A stretch of 64,000 nt of DNA, from positions 25,067,541 through 25,131,540 of the forward strand of contig OW387138.1 of the NCBI GenBank assembly GCA_936440205.1. Direction: 5' to 3'. Source of the stretch: Lepidonotus clava. Lineage: Eukaryota > Annelida > Polychaeta > Phyllodocida > Polynoidae. Shown here in pieces: positions 22,801 through 36,180 of the stretch. The notes under the pieces were generated by a model, which was not told where the DNA came from, made no database searches, and saw only the letters and a list, made by a program, of their open reading frames with translations. Positions within the stretch are counted from its first letter, which is position 1; each line of letters starts with the position of its first letter. The position numbers and the translations under genes were made by a program.

Positions 22801-25800
22801 GACCAGAAAGTTGTATCAGTTTGATGGCTACATGTTCTGAATGACCAAGCTTTTAATTTGTCAATAATCTCTGAATTGTTTGGCAGTAGCAATTCGTCAC
22901 TTCTGCTAAAATAATCAGATTAATAAGCGAATATCGATCATGGATGCACCTAATGCAGAGTTAATTTCAATAATGACTGCACAATAATTACTTTCAATAT
23001 CCGAGCTTGCCAATATTGTTTTATACACTTGCAATTTCACAATGAAAGTTATTAATTGCTAATAGGCAGATGGAGATGAAGTGGTTATTTCTGTTACAGT
23101 CGCCTTATCAGCTTATTAAGCATTACAGTTAACAATGTGCGGGTCGGTTGGGACTAAGAGACTCAGACCTCGAAGATGTTAAGTAATCATGAACAGCGTG
23201 GGCTGAGTCTGTATGACTGTATGTGCACAATAAAGAGGAATTGAGGAAAAGCGCCAGAGCCACATTTAACAACTACGTGAGCAAAGCTGGAAAAAGTCCT
23301 CCATACAGACGTAGGATCAAGTTCATCATTCAAAAGACTACCTAGTAGATCTGTTTGCCATGCGTATCTAGCTTGGTTTCACTAATCCAATCTCCGTCAT
23401 CCCACATTCCATGCTCTCCCCTTTAGCTCAAAGGATCAAAGAAGTCCTCAGTGCATCTCTATAGTAATACCTTGAAGCCATTGTTAGAGAAGAGCTCAAT
23501 GTAGTTCAATCGTCTGCCACTGGTTCAATGACAATTTAGATTCTTTGCTGAGACAATTGGATAAAAAAAAAATGTACTCTGCTTGGCACTACAGCTTTCA
23601 ACCGTAACATACTGGGCTCAGAATGCGCATAAGCATACAGGTGAATAGTTCAAAACTCAATAGAAATGATAAACATGTTAGTAAGCAGATACCTAAGCAG
23701 AGCATCATGTGGTAGGACAATAGCCAATTGCGTGTTCTATCACAGTTCATGGACATTTCGTCATATTGACAAAAACATGTTTTCAGCTAGTCAATGAAAT
23801 AAAACCGAAGGTATTTTCTTACTAATAACAGCAAATGTTTAAAGGGACGTTACATGCCTATGTGCATTTTAGTCTGTCAAATGCATGATACTCTATTCTA
23901 GATCGCATGACAATGTGAATAGAACTAAAAACCACATCAGAATTCTGCCCCCAACATCATACCCTGAATCGGGGAATTCGCACGCTAAAAATCCAGATAC
24001 TTATGTTTGGTTTCTGACGTTACAAATCGAATCTTCAGCACGGGTTGCCTCGCTTTTGCTGCAGAATCTTATACCATACCATATCAGCCTCAAAATGCGC
24101 TTCCAATGACTATTTGATACAAGCACAATGCGCATTCTGAGGAAAGTCCGTAAGCGGTGTGACGTTATTAAACAGTGCTTTTGATTGATTGCCTTTGAGA
24201 AAATGCACTCCCTCGCAAAACACAAATTCATCAAATTTGGTGAATGAGCAATTAAAACGCACCCTGTCCGATTTCTAAACATCCCTCAGAGTTCTGTCAC
24301 ATCACTGACGCAATCTTCTTGCATCTCAGTCATGTGTTAGATAAAGGCAGACCTCGTTAAGGATAGGACGGCTTGTAAGGACGACGATCGCTATCTCAAA
24401 GGGGCTAAAATCGGTGATGACGTTTTTAGTTTCAAGTTGAATAGCTCCAACTAACTGATAATCTGAGGAGAGAAACACAGGATGAGATTCCAGTAATTAT
24501 TGTGTTTTAGGTGTTTATTGACATCGAGGTGGGTTTCCAAATTTAATCTTTGTAACAAATACTTCAAATCATATGTGGTCGTATAGGCTACCCTGTCACC
24601 CATTGTCTCATATTTGTATTCGTGATCGGTCCCGGTTCTTAATAAGCCCATCCCACATTAATTTGGTAGGCTTAAATCCCAGGGTTGTCTTGTAGAGTTG
24701 GGATTACTGAAATAACCAACAATTTTATGTTTTTCTATATCCCCAAGTAGTGATAAAACATTATGATTTCTTAAAATATTCAATTTGACAGACCCTGCTG
24801 TATTTCAGGTCAAAATAGTGTTAAACATTATAGGTTTGGACGACAGGCTTTAACATTTATTCCTATATGGGAAAAAGGCCAATATATAAAGCTGCATTTT
24901 ACAAAATATTACTTTTAGAAGCCATTTCTTAGCCAAATCAAAATGGTTTATTTGGTTTACACTGCTATCTTTGAGGATTGGATTAGGTAAAATTTCATGG
25001 TAAAATTTGATTTTGATGTATACTGGGACTGGCTTATTGCTAGATCCACATGGCCGAGGAAATTGTATGGCATTATGATGGTTAAGATACACAATGGCTA
25101 TTTAAGCTCGCCATTGACATTAAAATGTTAGGAATACACTTCATCACACAGCCACAATTTCGCCGCTTTAGGTGTTGGTGTCTGTGATCTTATTAGTTCT
25201 GCAACTTCACAAGCTGGGATGGTAAAATCGCATGATGAACGCCAGTCAGGGAGAACCCATTCCCGAGTAAACTATTTGCCTCAATCCATTGTGTGATAGA
25301 TCTATTGCATTTTGGATTGTCACCTACCCGTGGAGCCTATTTTCTTGATAAGTCCAAATACTATATTCCATGTGCCCATTTTGCTGCCTATTTTAAGTTA
25401 GGCAGGATAAGCAAAAGGTAAATATAGGCATGTTATATGATTTAAAATTTCCTTTCGAATATCATATAGAGCGAAAAGTTTCGTGTAATTAAGTCCTCCC
25501 CCCACAAACAAAATAAAAATAAATAAAATCAAAGCAGATACAAAATTGCCAGAAGCCTGTTCCATTCATTTCTCCTACCATCTTACAGTTAAAAAGAAAA
25601 TATAATAGCTCTTTGTCTTAAGCAACTTACAAAAACAGCTCTATTTCAAAAAGCCTGATGGTAAACTCTCAGGCCTACTGCTAACTTGGGGTGCCAACGC
25701 TCATTTCCCGATTCATCTTAATTAAGCCAGCATTAACCGTACTGTTTGGAACGTACATCGCCGAACTGTCTCCTTTATCTAATTAAGGAAATGTAATTCA

Positions 25801-26999
25801 AATGTGGTTCGGCATACTTTTTCTTTAGTGTGCATTTTTTAAGATTTAAATAATGAGACTGTTATTACATCGCGTACGGTTATTAGATAAGCCTGATATA
25901 TTGGCATGTGGAGCACGTTTGCTAAAATAGTTAACGTTGTTGATGAGTTTTCTTCTTTTCCTATTTCTGATTTAATGAGGTCTAGTCAAGGCTGTTCAGT
26001 CGTTTGCAGCGCAGCCTCGAGGTAACTGGTTGTCATTGAGTACATGATGATAATCTTATCAAGAAATTAGCCAGTTCTTGGATGAAATTAAAAAACACTG
26101 AATCTGCGATATAGCCATGCAAAATGTGTGCTTTTAATGCGAAATTAACATGGCTGGGCATTGGCATGAGACGATAGACGCAACTGACCATCTAAAGAAA
26201 AAGTGATTGACCACTCAAAAATAAAAACATGAAATAAATCAGTGGTACCTTTACTATTGAGACATATTGAGTAGATATTATGAAAAGTTCTAAAGCCAAT
26301 TTAGGCTAAATAGTGAAACGTCGAGCACTCATGAGGTCCTTTACCCTTTGTGTAATATGAAGTCCACACAAGTTATTGATCAGGGTATCAGGAGATTTTG
26401 TCTCCCCTGGATCCGCTCGTCTGGTGCAACTGAAATCATAACTGGACAAACCATTACTGAAAAAAGGAATAGGAGACGTGGTGAAAGGTAAACTTATAGG
26501 CGCCTATTTTTAGATTTATTTTGAGTCATTGACTGATGTGATACCAATGTATAGCATTGCAATATCGATGTTTCTTCCATCACGTTAGCTGTGTATACCT
26601 TAATCATAATGGCTCTCGTGTGATACTGTCAACTATCTCTGTGATCTCCTTCTGTTAAAGCATGGTCTAACTTTACCAAATCTTCAAGTGATAGTCTTAG
26701 GCCACTCTTCTTTTCCAAGAAATCGTCTGAAAAATTTCTGAAAACTGTTTACAACATCCATTAATGACAATATGGTAAAGGTCATGTCTTTCATCAATTT
26801 TTGTCAAAGAAATGTTTGTATGCCTGTCTTTATATCTTAGCTAGCACGTATAAGTCTTAAGCCTGATGGGCAAGCATCTAATAAAGTTCAGGAAACCCCC
26901 TGGGCCTGCACAGTCTACTTAGGGAATGGGAACCTCCTTGAAAGACACACATTAGCGTCTAAATCAAATCAATTTTCTCATGTCACCCACAGTCTTCTC
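19843..26999. other. Long non-coding stretch, nothing recognised
   Basis: About 7 kb of AT-rich DNA. I found no frame with domain-like content. The opposing frames at 22,535-22,840 (85 and 84 codons) are mirror images of one another and unsupported. A 13-bp stem with one mismatch (24,088-24,100 with 24,130-24,142, around GCGCATT) is too short to call. No clear transposon ends were seen. Confidence 0.5.
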
Positions 27000-27380
27000 C
27001 GTTCACGTAGAACGTAAACCAGTCTATTAGGATAAATGACATAAGAGGCCAGTCTCCTCAGACGGCCATCATTGGCCGGTAATACGTCTCACCGACACTT
27101 CACGTCACCTTCAGGGCTCACCATACTAAATCCATCGCGTGCCGTCGTAAGGTCTCGCCCCACAGAATTCACCGCATGACGGTTTAGGTCTCACAACTGA
27201 AAATCCGTCGGTGCAGGGTGGCGAACCTGTCCGTTATCGTTACTGGCTGGGCACGGAGAGCAGAGGGTGCGGAGTGATATTAATGGCAGAAGAAATGTGA
27301 AGGGACACGGTCAGACACCCCGGGAGGGGCGGTTTGTCTACGGGTCTTTGCCTCGGGCCACAACTTGGGCAGGATGGTCG
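27000..27380. promoter_or_regulatory. CpG-rich island
   Basis: Between AT-rich flanks, this block is rich in CpG (CAGACGGCCATC, CCATCGCGTGCCGTCG, CCGTCGGTGC). It contains a CCCGGGAGGGGCGG GC-box stretch near 27,319. It may be a promoter or enhancer; no single diagnostic motif or exon was found. Confidence 0.28.
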
Positions 27381-30159
27381 GGCATATTGTTATCCCTTAA
27401 TGATAAAATCGATTGATGTGTGTATGAAAACGATGACTAGTGAGGGGGGGAAACATAACTTCTATACTTAGCCAACGGCCTGGCACATTTTGGAGGACTT
27501 CTCAAGGTTGATTCTTGATTTTCAGTTCCTCTATCATTATTTATGGAAAGAAACGACCGTTGACTTTCAAAGACCGTAATTTGACTTTTATATCTCTGAG
27601 CTGATTTTGCATAATGTGTTTTTCTCACTTTGGACCCAAAGGAATTTAACCTTTGCAAAGTACCTGGTGTTAGGTGTTTTAGTCACACAATTGCAAATTG
27701 ATAAACGTAATAGCAACAAATTTGCAATTCCAGTATGAAGTATTATGAAACTCTGTAGGATAGTTGTAAATATCTATTTGAGTCTCCAAAATATCACCAG
27801 ATACTTCTGATACATCAAGAGAAATGGGCACTCACGCAAGACGCATGTAGTTAGATGTCATCTTTGATTCAGGCTTTCACATAATGCCCCAAACGTCTGG
27901 ATGATTACTGATGAAGTTGTACATACTTGCTTACTTTAACACCGAATCAATTGTCTCATGACAAATTATCATAGTTATTAAAATAAGTATATAATCTTAA
28001 CCATTTCTGATTAGAAAAGTGAACCTAGACAGCAGACTAGCCCAGGCAAGAATGTAATGTTATTATGTGTCTGTCTCAGAGCGTCAATTTTACGTAAATT
28101 TAGGAAACTGTTAGGTAAAAATTGGGCAGGTAACAGACTGACCAAAAAAGCATGGTCGCAGAACATGCTGGTTATGTTGCTGCTTGCCTTGTTTCGATGT
28201 TCGTTACATAACATGTGGTATTTATGTACATCAAAAAAGAGAAAATTAAGAAAATTTTACAGATAAACCCTATCTGTTCACCTTCGAATCAGAGAGAGAT
28301 ATTTAAGTATAAGAATCAAGTTTACACACACATTAACCAAAGGTTGTATTACCTTCATTCAATGGATATTATGCCCTAATAATTATTAGTCCTAGGAATA
28401 CAGTTATCGCGCTTATAGAAACCTGAGAAGCGTTGCCTAATTATGGGTTACCTTTAAATCTTGTACAAGTTATTAAAACGGCAAAGCAATCGTAATGACA
28501 GTCAGGATGATAAGTAGGTCTTGATTGATATGATAACATAACCGCGTTATCCAATTGCCAATGAAGAGGGCACTGGCTTCAGCAAATGAAAACAATATTC
28601 TTAAAGGCGACAGACAAGTAGTAGGCCCTAAGGGAAAAATAAACGTTCCTTTCGATTCAGTGGACTCGAAGCAATTTGTGCTGAAAAAAAAACTATATAA
28701 TTTTAAAATAGCACTGACCCAACTTTAGGGAGACCTTATAACAACATAATTTAAAATTAAGCAGACACACTCACTGAAGCACGGTTTCCGACTTGTCATG
28801 TTTTTAAACCTAAAAACGTCGTATCTGTAGGAACATAAGTGTCCTAATCTTGAATTACTAATCCCAGGCATCTGATATCATTCATGTTAATACGTCCAGC
28901 CTCTGTAAGAATATCGTTACCTGTCTGTTTCAACTGATCTCATGATAGCTTTCCTTTTTCAATTAGAAAACAGTATCAGATAGTTCGAACAATGAAACCC
29001 TAACCTGAGTCCTTGAAGCTTTGGCCTAGGGTATCAATTTTATCAGAGGTCATATCTGTATGATCAGAAGCCAATATTCATAACTGCTAGAGTTTCTGTT
29101 GAGTATTACGTGACCGGGTAAAGTTTAACCAATCTGCAAGTAAAAAATACAAGTTAAAACTCGAGAAATATAATTGTACAGAATAAATCTTATAAAAACA
29201 GAAACTTCATTCCAAAGATGCAAATTAAATGTGAATATTCGTTTTGGAAGGTGATATAATGTTACGTAATTTCAAATGGAAAACAGATCCATGTGTTCAC
29301 TTCAATGCTGCAATGTAATCCGACCTCGGAATCAATTTAATAAAACGACCAGAGATCATAACGCTCCATGCCTATGGATTGCCTGTGGCTCGCTGGAAAT
29401 TAATAAAACCTCGTGGAAAACAGAGCAAGGTAGCTTGCTCCTGAATCACTTACTGTTGGAACAACTACTTTGAAAGTTACCTTGAAGACAGAAGCCATTT
29501 AAGCCGTTATATCCTGAAGACCCTTTGAGGTTAGTGAGCTTAATATTTATAAATGGTTCCTCAAAATTCAACCAATTACTACATAAATAATTTACTGGGT
29601 CGCTTGGGTTTCTTCCCCAGAGAAATCAACAAGCGGAGGTGAAGCATTCTGATAATTGCTTCTATCAGTCCGCTGAGAATAAGTTAGCAGTTTAAGCAGA
29701 TTTAAGCCACATACATCATGAAAGCCAGTATACCTTTGCAAAATGAATCGGTGAACCCTCGTTTGAAATAATCTGTTTGCTAAACGACCCCTTTAAACTT
29801 TAAGCAAGACCATGCAGCGTTATAGGCGAAATTTGTTAAGGTACAACAAGTTACCAATATAGTTTACATTAGACGCTGCACGTTCTCAATGTTTGATATC
29901 AGACATCTGATGCATGGTATCCTATCCATGAAACAGTTACTCATGGATATGCATTATGCGTTTCATACATTCATTTTTGAAAATGTCATTTCCATCAGAT
30001 ATATGTATATTGTGATAGTCGCAGTCACAATAAAATGGTACTCTCCCCTGCCCTAGTTTCAGGCCTTATACTTACAGATTCACAGTAGCCGACAGAGGCA
30101 GTCACCTCTGATGGAACCTCATACAACAACACATGGGTTTCCTTTTTTTACCGCCTTGA
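27381..30159. other. Non-coding, AT-rich
   Basis: No domain-bearing frames. Ordinary AT-rich spacer with many short TAATTA-type words, which are uninformative at this base composition. Confidence 0.55.
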
Positions 30160-30400
30160 TTTACTCCACCACTGTCCCTCCCTCCCCATCCCCTTCCCCA
30201 CTATGACAGGCACCTGGGATTGAGGCGGTGTTCGGCCTTAGGGCACGTCACACTTCACTAAGCCCGCCTCTCATGCCTCCAAGGGGTAAATCTGGAGCGG
30301 AAGTCCGCAGATCCGCTACAGACAAACGGATATCCGGTCTTGACGTTTTTGGGATGGGAGGTGGTGAGTGCCAGTGGACCTGTCTACATATGGTTTGTAG
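30160..30400. promoter_or_regulatory. GC-richer block, weak regulatory candidate
   Basis: A C-rich tract (30,175-30,205) leads into a CpG-richer block with CACGTCACAC and GGAGCGGAAGTCCGCAG, the latter containing GGAAGTCC. Two opposing frames of 109 and 92 codons overlap here. Neither has a recognisable domain, and the plus-strand one does not begin at ATG. Enhancer or promoter are both possible; evidence is thin. Confidence 0.2.
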
Positions 30401-30739
30401 AAAGATATTACTACAGCGCTGGGTTACTCTTTTGTTTTTCTCCTCGAGATTAATTAACTTTTCTTCTTTCGTCAGATATTTCTCAGTGAAATATGTTGGT
30501 TCATCCATTGCTTCTTTTGATAGCACACATGTATACGCCCTCCATGTTAGCCTATAGTTCAGCTTATGTGTTGATGACGGTTAAACATACTTTTTCTTTT
30601 TTAATATGTCACTTTTTTCATAGTCTATGTCCCAGGTGCATTGAAATAAAGGGAAATGTTTCCAATCATTTTTCATTGTTTCTAATCAATTTTGTGATTT
30701 TGCAATGGCCATAGCAACATCTCTACTACTCAGAGAGTA

Positions 30740-31155
30740 ATCTAAGGGTGTGCCTCTCTTCACAGCACCCCCAGAACAGACTTCTGTGCCTACTCCTCTG
30801 GTACAAAGGTCTTTTCACAGAGGACCGACCGATAGCAGATGATGTAGTTCACCCACCCTGCCCCAGCCCGCCCTCCTGGATTGTGTATCCGCTGGTCCTG
30901 GCGCTAAAAGCGCTGTAAGGTGCTGCCATGCCGGAAACAAGCACAGACAGTTTACTGGCACCACGTGACCGCCGTGCGAAGAGCTGATTGGCTGAGGAGC
31001 AGCTCACACATTAGCTGTGGTCAGCCCCTGGGGGCTAACAATCAAACGCCGCCTGGTGGTGCAGGGTTGCAATCAGACGTGTAGAATAGCATAGGCAATC
31101 AATCGGGGCGGGCCCGCGGGGAGGGGTTATGTCTACAAAGGTTGAAAGTTGAGGT
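30740..31155. promoter_or_regulatory. GC-rich island with CTCF-like word
   Basis: A GC-rich block with a CTCF-like core GCCGCCTGGTGG at 31,049-31,060. It also has the E-box ACCACGTGACC (about 30,960), an inverted CCAAT (GATTGGCTGAG, about 30,985) and the GC-box string GGGGCGGGCCCGCGGGG at about 31,104. This density of promoter and insulator words is among the highest in the window. No exon can be traced from it. Confidence 0.38.
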
Positions 31156-31386
31156 ATGGGGACATTCTAAGGGGCTCGAGGCAATCAGGGGCATCCCTAC
31201 CTTAGAGTGAATTCTAGGCTGTATTGCAAGAAATCTGAACAATATTGAATTTCATACTACCATAACACGACTGCCTAATGTATAAGCCATCAAATATTTT
31301 TAAAATGTTTTCCAATAAATTATTATATGGTTGTTAACGTCCTATGGTTGAATTGTATAGTTACCTGCATAGACATTTATATTGAT

Positions 31387-31550
31387 ATAATCTAATGTGT
31401 GACTTTAAATGAGGCACCATTGACCTTTTCCTGTCAATCAGGTGTTTTCATTTGAAATAGGCCTATATCAAATATGTACTGTTAACACCACAGTATGAAT
31501 ATTCAAGATTGAAGGCACGAATAGATCAATAAAGTCAAGGCTGAATGTTC
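31387..31550 (+). repeat. Exact direct duplication, copy 1 (164 bp)
   Basis: This 164-bp segment recurs with no differences that I can see at 31,752-31,915. The period is 365 bp, so the arrangement is A-B-A with a 201-bp middle. AT-rich copies flank a GC-rich middle. No terminal inverted repeats and no LTR-type ends are visible, so this is a segmental tandem duplication (1.45 units) or an assembly artefact, not a transposon. Confidence 0.95.
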
Positions 31551-31751
31551 CGGCATACTCCAATAAATCGCCGGAATCCAAGACAAAAAAGTTTTTCAGC
31601 CTTCTCCGCCGTCCGGTTGTTGAGGGGAATGGAACGCGCCGGGCCGTTGGTGATGACGTCAGAAGCCTGACGTCACGACGATCACCTTGGCGACTAACGT
31701 GGCAACTCCCTGACGACGCGTTATTCTCAGATAAGCCGTCGTTATCTTCCC
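31551..31751. promoter_or_regulatory. CpG-rich block with two full CRE palindromes
   Basis: The 201-bp spacer between the two exact 164-bp copies is CpG-rich. It carries TGACGTCA at 31,654-31,661 and again at 31,668-31,675, 14 bp apart in register, flanked by ACGACGATC and GACGACGCG words. Two perfect CREs this close suggest a cAMP/CREB-ATF responsive element. A minus-strand 105-codon frame that starts at a GTG codon crosses the block; it shows no domain and is unsupported. Confidence 0.45.
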
Positions 31752-31915
31752 ATAATCTAATGTGTGACTTTAAATGAGGCACCATTGACCTTTTCCTGTC
31801 AATCAGGTGTTTTCATTTGAAATAGGCCTATATCAAATATGTACTGTTAACACCACAGTATGAATATTCAAGATTGAAGGCACGAATAGATCAATAAAGT
31901 CAAGGCTGAATGTTC
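31752..31915 (+). repeat. Exact direct duplication, copy 2 (164 bp)
   Basis: Second copy of the 164-bp sequence, identical by eye to 31,387-31,550. It begins ATAATCTAATGTG and ends GCTGAATGTTC, after which the flanks diverge at once. Identity over 164 bp implies a very recent event or a haplotype/assembly join. Confidence 0.95.
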
Positions 31916-33225
31916 ACACATTTTATATGATAATATCTCTCAGTTTGAATCTTCTCCCAGAGACAATAGAATGGATTCCCAGAAGACCACATCATGTCTC
32001 TATATAAGCAAACATTTATGCGGACTAACCTCTTTGCTTCGAGAAGCTGAATAATAATGACATGCATACGATGTCGTTTATACAATAAAGACTGAAGAAA
32101 GGATGTCGACTGTATGGGATAATGTATATTTGATACACGACTCAAAGTCATGTTTCATATACTACTCGTACTGATATGTACACGTCTCAAATCACACTAT
32201 GTACATATATGTAATAAATCTCTTATATTCATTCCCTTACACTTCTCATAGAGAGTCCATCCTACTTATTAAATTCAGCGAAAAGGTGATGTTAAAAGTG
32301 TTTGATTGCACGGTAGTATTGCTTTCGTAAAGATATTTCTTGCTAAAATGCTTTTTCTTCACGTTTTACAAGAGTGTTCGATATTGTCGATTTGCAAATT
32401 TTGTTCACTAGAATGGCTTTTATATCTACATTTATAAAAGAAAGATATCATGAAAACATCAGATTCTGTGTATGTGATTACCTTGAACATACCATTTCAA
32501 TATACTACTTACAAATCGAATAAAAGTATATTTCCACGCCATATGTTTGCGTATATTTTCAAAGCAATGTAAATGATGTGATTTTGTTATTATTAGGCAC
32601 GTGTACAAGGTCAGACTCATCCTCAGTCAGAGAAATGGTAGGATCCAGAGGGGCACTGTGTATTACGGGTATCATAGATTGTAATCAGATGGAATTTAAT
32701 TTCGTTAGGGAATACGTTTTCCTCAGCTGCTCGTTATTTCGATAGTGCTATTACTCGGAATTTGCATATAAATTGATTTTGAATATCAAAGTGAACAATA
32801 TGCTGTTTTTATTTCTCATGTGAGTTGGTGTGATACTTCGCAAGCTTAAGTAGAAGATTTGATCTCTACTTCAACATTCACGATAAAAATGGATTCATTA
32901 GATTCACTTCAATGGCTTTGGGTGTTTAGGGATAGTGTCTAGCGCATGATACTATTGACGTGATTTTACTATCTAAAATCATTTCATGCTTAAATGTTAT
33001 TATTAATTATATAACTTGTGTAGTTTCTTATATTCCCACAATGATTGAAAGGGGCAAGTATCTAGATTTCACATTAATCTTATCTCAGCAAGAACTATAT
33101 AATTATCAGATTATAGTACTCAGAAACGTGAATAATAAGCAACATTAACAGAATGACAAAAGAGAATCCCCTCCCCAAGGTCGCTGTTCAGATGATATCT
33201 ATCTCTAGACTTGCGAGCACAGAAA
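31916..33225. other. Non-coding, AT-rich
   Basis: No gene, repeat or motif cluster recognised. Confidence 0.55.
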
Positions 33226-33229
33226 CTAA

Positions 33230-33365
33230 ATATCCTCTGCCGTGTCCGACAGGGGTAGCATAGGGGCCGGTAACACCTCCAGCCTTCAGGGGGAAACATG
33301 AACACCACAATACCTGATGACGTCAGACTATCACGTGATGATGACAGTTTTGTTGACAAGGTCGG
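33230..33365. promoter_or_regulatory. CRE plus palindromic E-box
   Basis: A short GC-richer block with a full CRE TGACGTCA at 33,318-33,325 and, 5 bp further, the palindrome TCACGTGA at 33,331-33,338 (a USF/MITF-type E-box). CRE and CACGTG close together are typical of bZIP/bHLH-controlled promoters, but there is no downstream exon to support one here. Confidence 0.35.
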
Positions 33366-35900
33366 TCGGAAAATGATCCAGGTAGGCTCTTCACCGAATC
33401 ACAAACTGACTGGGGGGGGGGGGCTGCTTTCTAGTAAAACCGTCACTTATAAGATTTAACGTATAGCGTATGCAGCGAGGGGTCAGAAAGGTCTGTATCA
33501 TCTATAACCGTTATCGGTTTTCATGTGGAATTAAATATAGCACAGATATCCACACAAAATCTCATACTATTATGATTTCATTTTGAGGTGTCCTTTCAGT
33601 GTGTGCTACACTCTTAACAAAAGCACAGGATATTAAACAGTTCCCATCGCATAATAATTGTAGGAGAGTCGAGGTGAACGCTATACTTGATAATTATAAT
33701 GTAACGGACGGCAAACACTTAGTTGCATTCCTTTTGTAAGAAGAAAATGACAAAGTATGTCAATTAATTATCCCTTAGTAATATCTGACACCAATATGTG
33801 TTAACGTAGAGACAACGGCAGGTGTAGCAAGCCTTTAAGTGAAACGAGCTGCGTCTGAAAAGCATTAGGTGTTTGATCACTTATGGCAGTAAAAGACCTT
33901 TCACAAACATAGTAAGATGGATCAAATTAATCGTTTATATACACAGGAGCAAAACAATACGTTTCGTTATCAATTACAATCAATTGTACAAGAACATCCC
34001 AAAAGAAATGTCGTTTGATCATTTGGTCCTTCAAAGCAAATATGGGCACTTGATTCGACTTTATATACCGATTTTTCCAGATAAAAAGGTATTCGATTAA
34101 TGTTAATTCGATTAAGTGGTAGCATTAATCAAGTCATCAAGTCATTTGTTTATAACGTGAGCAATTAGGCTACTCATTCTAAAAACCAAAAAAAGGCAGA
34201 ATGTTTTCACTCATGCCAGGCTTTGTTCCTCATGTACGATTATGATGAGGGAGGATTTGGCACAGTTACAAAACCTTAAGCTTCATCAGATCGTTCCCAC
34301 TCGCGCTACCTCCTATCTACCCATTGGTGCCTGCTGTATTCTACTGTGTAATAGATAAGTACCCCCTACAATGGTCCTCCGAATCAAGTGTATGAATAAG
34401 ATAAGTCCCTCTATGGGCGCCGCGCCCCACTGATGTTGGGCGTATATTAACCGAGATTAATGCCCGGGTAGGTCCACTTAATCCATCACTTACCTCCGCA
34501 GGGCTGGATCGGTCTCCAGGGACCCCACGTCTTGGGTTTTGTGATAAAAGAGGGTATCTTTTATTGTTGTTTGTAGGGATCCGACGGATCATAACTAATC
34601 TGGAGTCCTATTGTGGAGAATGGGTATGTTGGCGATACCCATTGTTGGTGAAAAGGACATACCCTCAATGCATTTGCATGTAATTGCATGATTAATGCGC
34701 TTGGCATGATCAGTCAAAAATAAGGGAAAATGATGTATACAAACCCTTCCATTCACATTATTCAGTTTCGTGATACATGAATAATGAAGAGTAAACCATT
34801 TCAACAACCAATTTTTAAAACACGTGAACCGAGAGAGTGGGAATTTATTTGATTACATGCAGTAGAAAAATAAATAAGTACCTTAGATTATTCCGTGCAT
34901 ATTTAGAGGTAGATTATGTATAACCAAAAGCCCATGATTCATCTTAAGTCAACAATGATATGCAATCTTCGCAACCTATCTAAACTTTTTGTCTGGGAGA
35001 CGCAGGCGTTCTTGTATATATATATGTGTGTGTGTCTTCTAAAAGTACGATGAAAGTGCACTACATACTAATAGAAACCAAACATGCATGCATCCATGGT
35101 GCATTCTCCGAACCGACAACCACAATTGAAATCAACCGCAAGCATAGTGCTTTTCCTAGATTCATGATTGAGATGTTGCATGTGGGGAATACTCCCTTTT
35201 GTTCATTTAATGTTCCAATATTGAGAAAAGCTATGCACGCACTCTCATGACAACATGTAAATATATCTTTGGACATTTAAGGCTTTCAGCATATAGCGCG
35301 CAGAAAATAATCTGTTGATAGTCTACGTTTGTTTCTTCAAACTATTAGCAACAAGGTACGGTATTGCAGTGGTATAATGGCCACTTCTAAGGAATTATTG
35401 AAACCATGGAAACCTAATAAAAGATTAACATTGAACAACAGAGTGTTGGAGGCCCTCATCAAGGAATTTAGATGTTAGGGAAGTTAAGATTGAAATACAT
35501 GACGTTGAAAATCACTCGCCCCACCCCCAAATAAGATCTCTACCCCCAACCCCAGATTAAAATGATTTTCTTGTTTTGGTGTTTTATTGAGGAGAAAAGC
35601 ACTAATTGTCCGAGATGGTCATAGTGACCTCTACGGTTATTGCTTTTTAATCTTATTTTACCGGAAAGTTTAAAACGAGTCGTGATTTCTCTGTATGCTT
35701 TGGAAAAAACCTTGTGGTATCATGTTCATCCATTTCTCACAAATATGGTCCCTATATAGTTTATAATGGTAAAAAAAAATCTCTTTTGAAAAAAGTAGAT
35801 TTTCTATTGGATGTGTTTGCAAATTTTAAAAATACAATTCACCACCCAGTGGTGACAACAACTGTATTCCATTGACCTCCAGCAAACCCAGGTTTTACAG
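33366..35900. other. Non-coding; G-run at 33,411, small hairpin at 34,618, GC-richer patch 34,400-34,560
   Basis: A G-run of about 11 bases starts near 33,411. AATGGGTAT and ATACCCATT (about 34,619-34,643) form a 9-bp stem with a 7-nt loop. A GC-richer patch at 34,400-34,560 holds GGGCGCCGCGCCCC, a strong self-palindrome near 34,416. A short TA/TG run lies near 35,018. No supported exon. Confidence 0.45.
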
Positions 35901-35929
35901 GATTAACCCAAAACTAGAAACATGCATAA

Positions 35930-36180
35930 TCCTACCATTAGCTAAGCCCCCAGTACCAGATAGCAGGGCCCTTTCTGAACGCGCCGATATTCTGTGCTCG
36001 TCGGGGTCGGGCGGACAGGGCTTGACGTACAACCCGACCAGCCGTACTAAATTCCCCACTCAGGGCCGAATGGGCGCCAAATGGGCGGGCTTTATTGGGG
36101 CTGGCCTCCTACTGGGACTTGTTGGGTTCATATTCAGAATCCCCGACCTATAAGAGGGGATAACAGGGACCGGCCTGGGT
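35930..36180 (+). promoter_or_regulatory. CpG-richer block with E2F- and GC-box words
   Basis: Contains the E2F-type GGCGCCAAA at 36,073-36,081, immediately followed by the GC box GGGCGG (36,083-36,088) and an inverted CCAAT (ATTGG, 36,094-36,098). This compact order resembles a cell-cycle promoter. A 93-codon plus frame (35,872-36,153) overlaps it and ends in a hydrophobic run, but it lacks an upstream ATG (first ATG near 36,070), so I do not call it a gene. Confidence 0.35.

Noticed and set aside
24088-24142. Hairpin around GCGCATT as a second microRNA candidate
   Set aside because: Only a 13-bp stem with one mismatch and a 29-nt loop; too short to support.
31387-31915. Pair of LTRs around a short interior
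   Set aside because: The 164-bp copies lack LTR-type ends, and the 201-bp middle is a CpG-rich non-coding block. A segmental duplication is simpler.
35872-36153. 93-codon plus frame ending in a hydrophobic, tail-anchor-like run
   Set aside because: No ATG before about 36,070 and it overlaps a CpG-rich regulatory-type block. The hydrophobic end may be chance.
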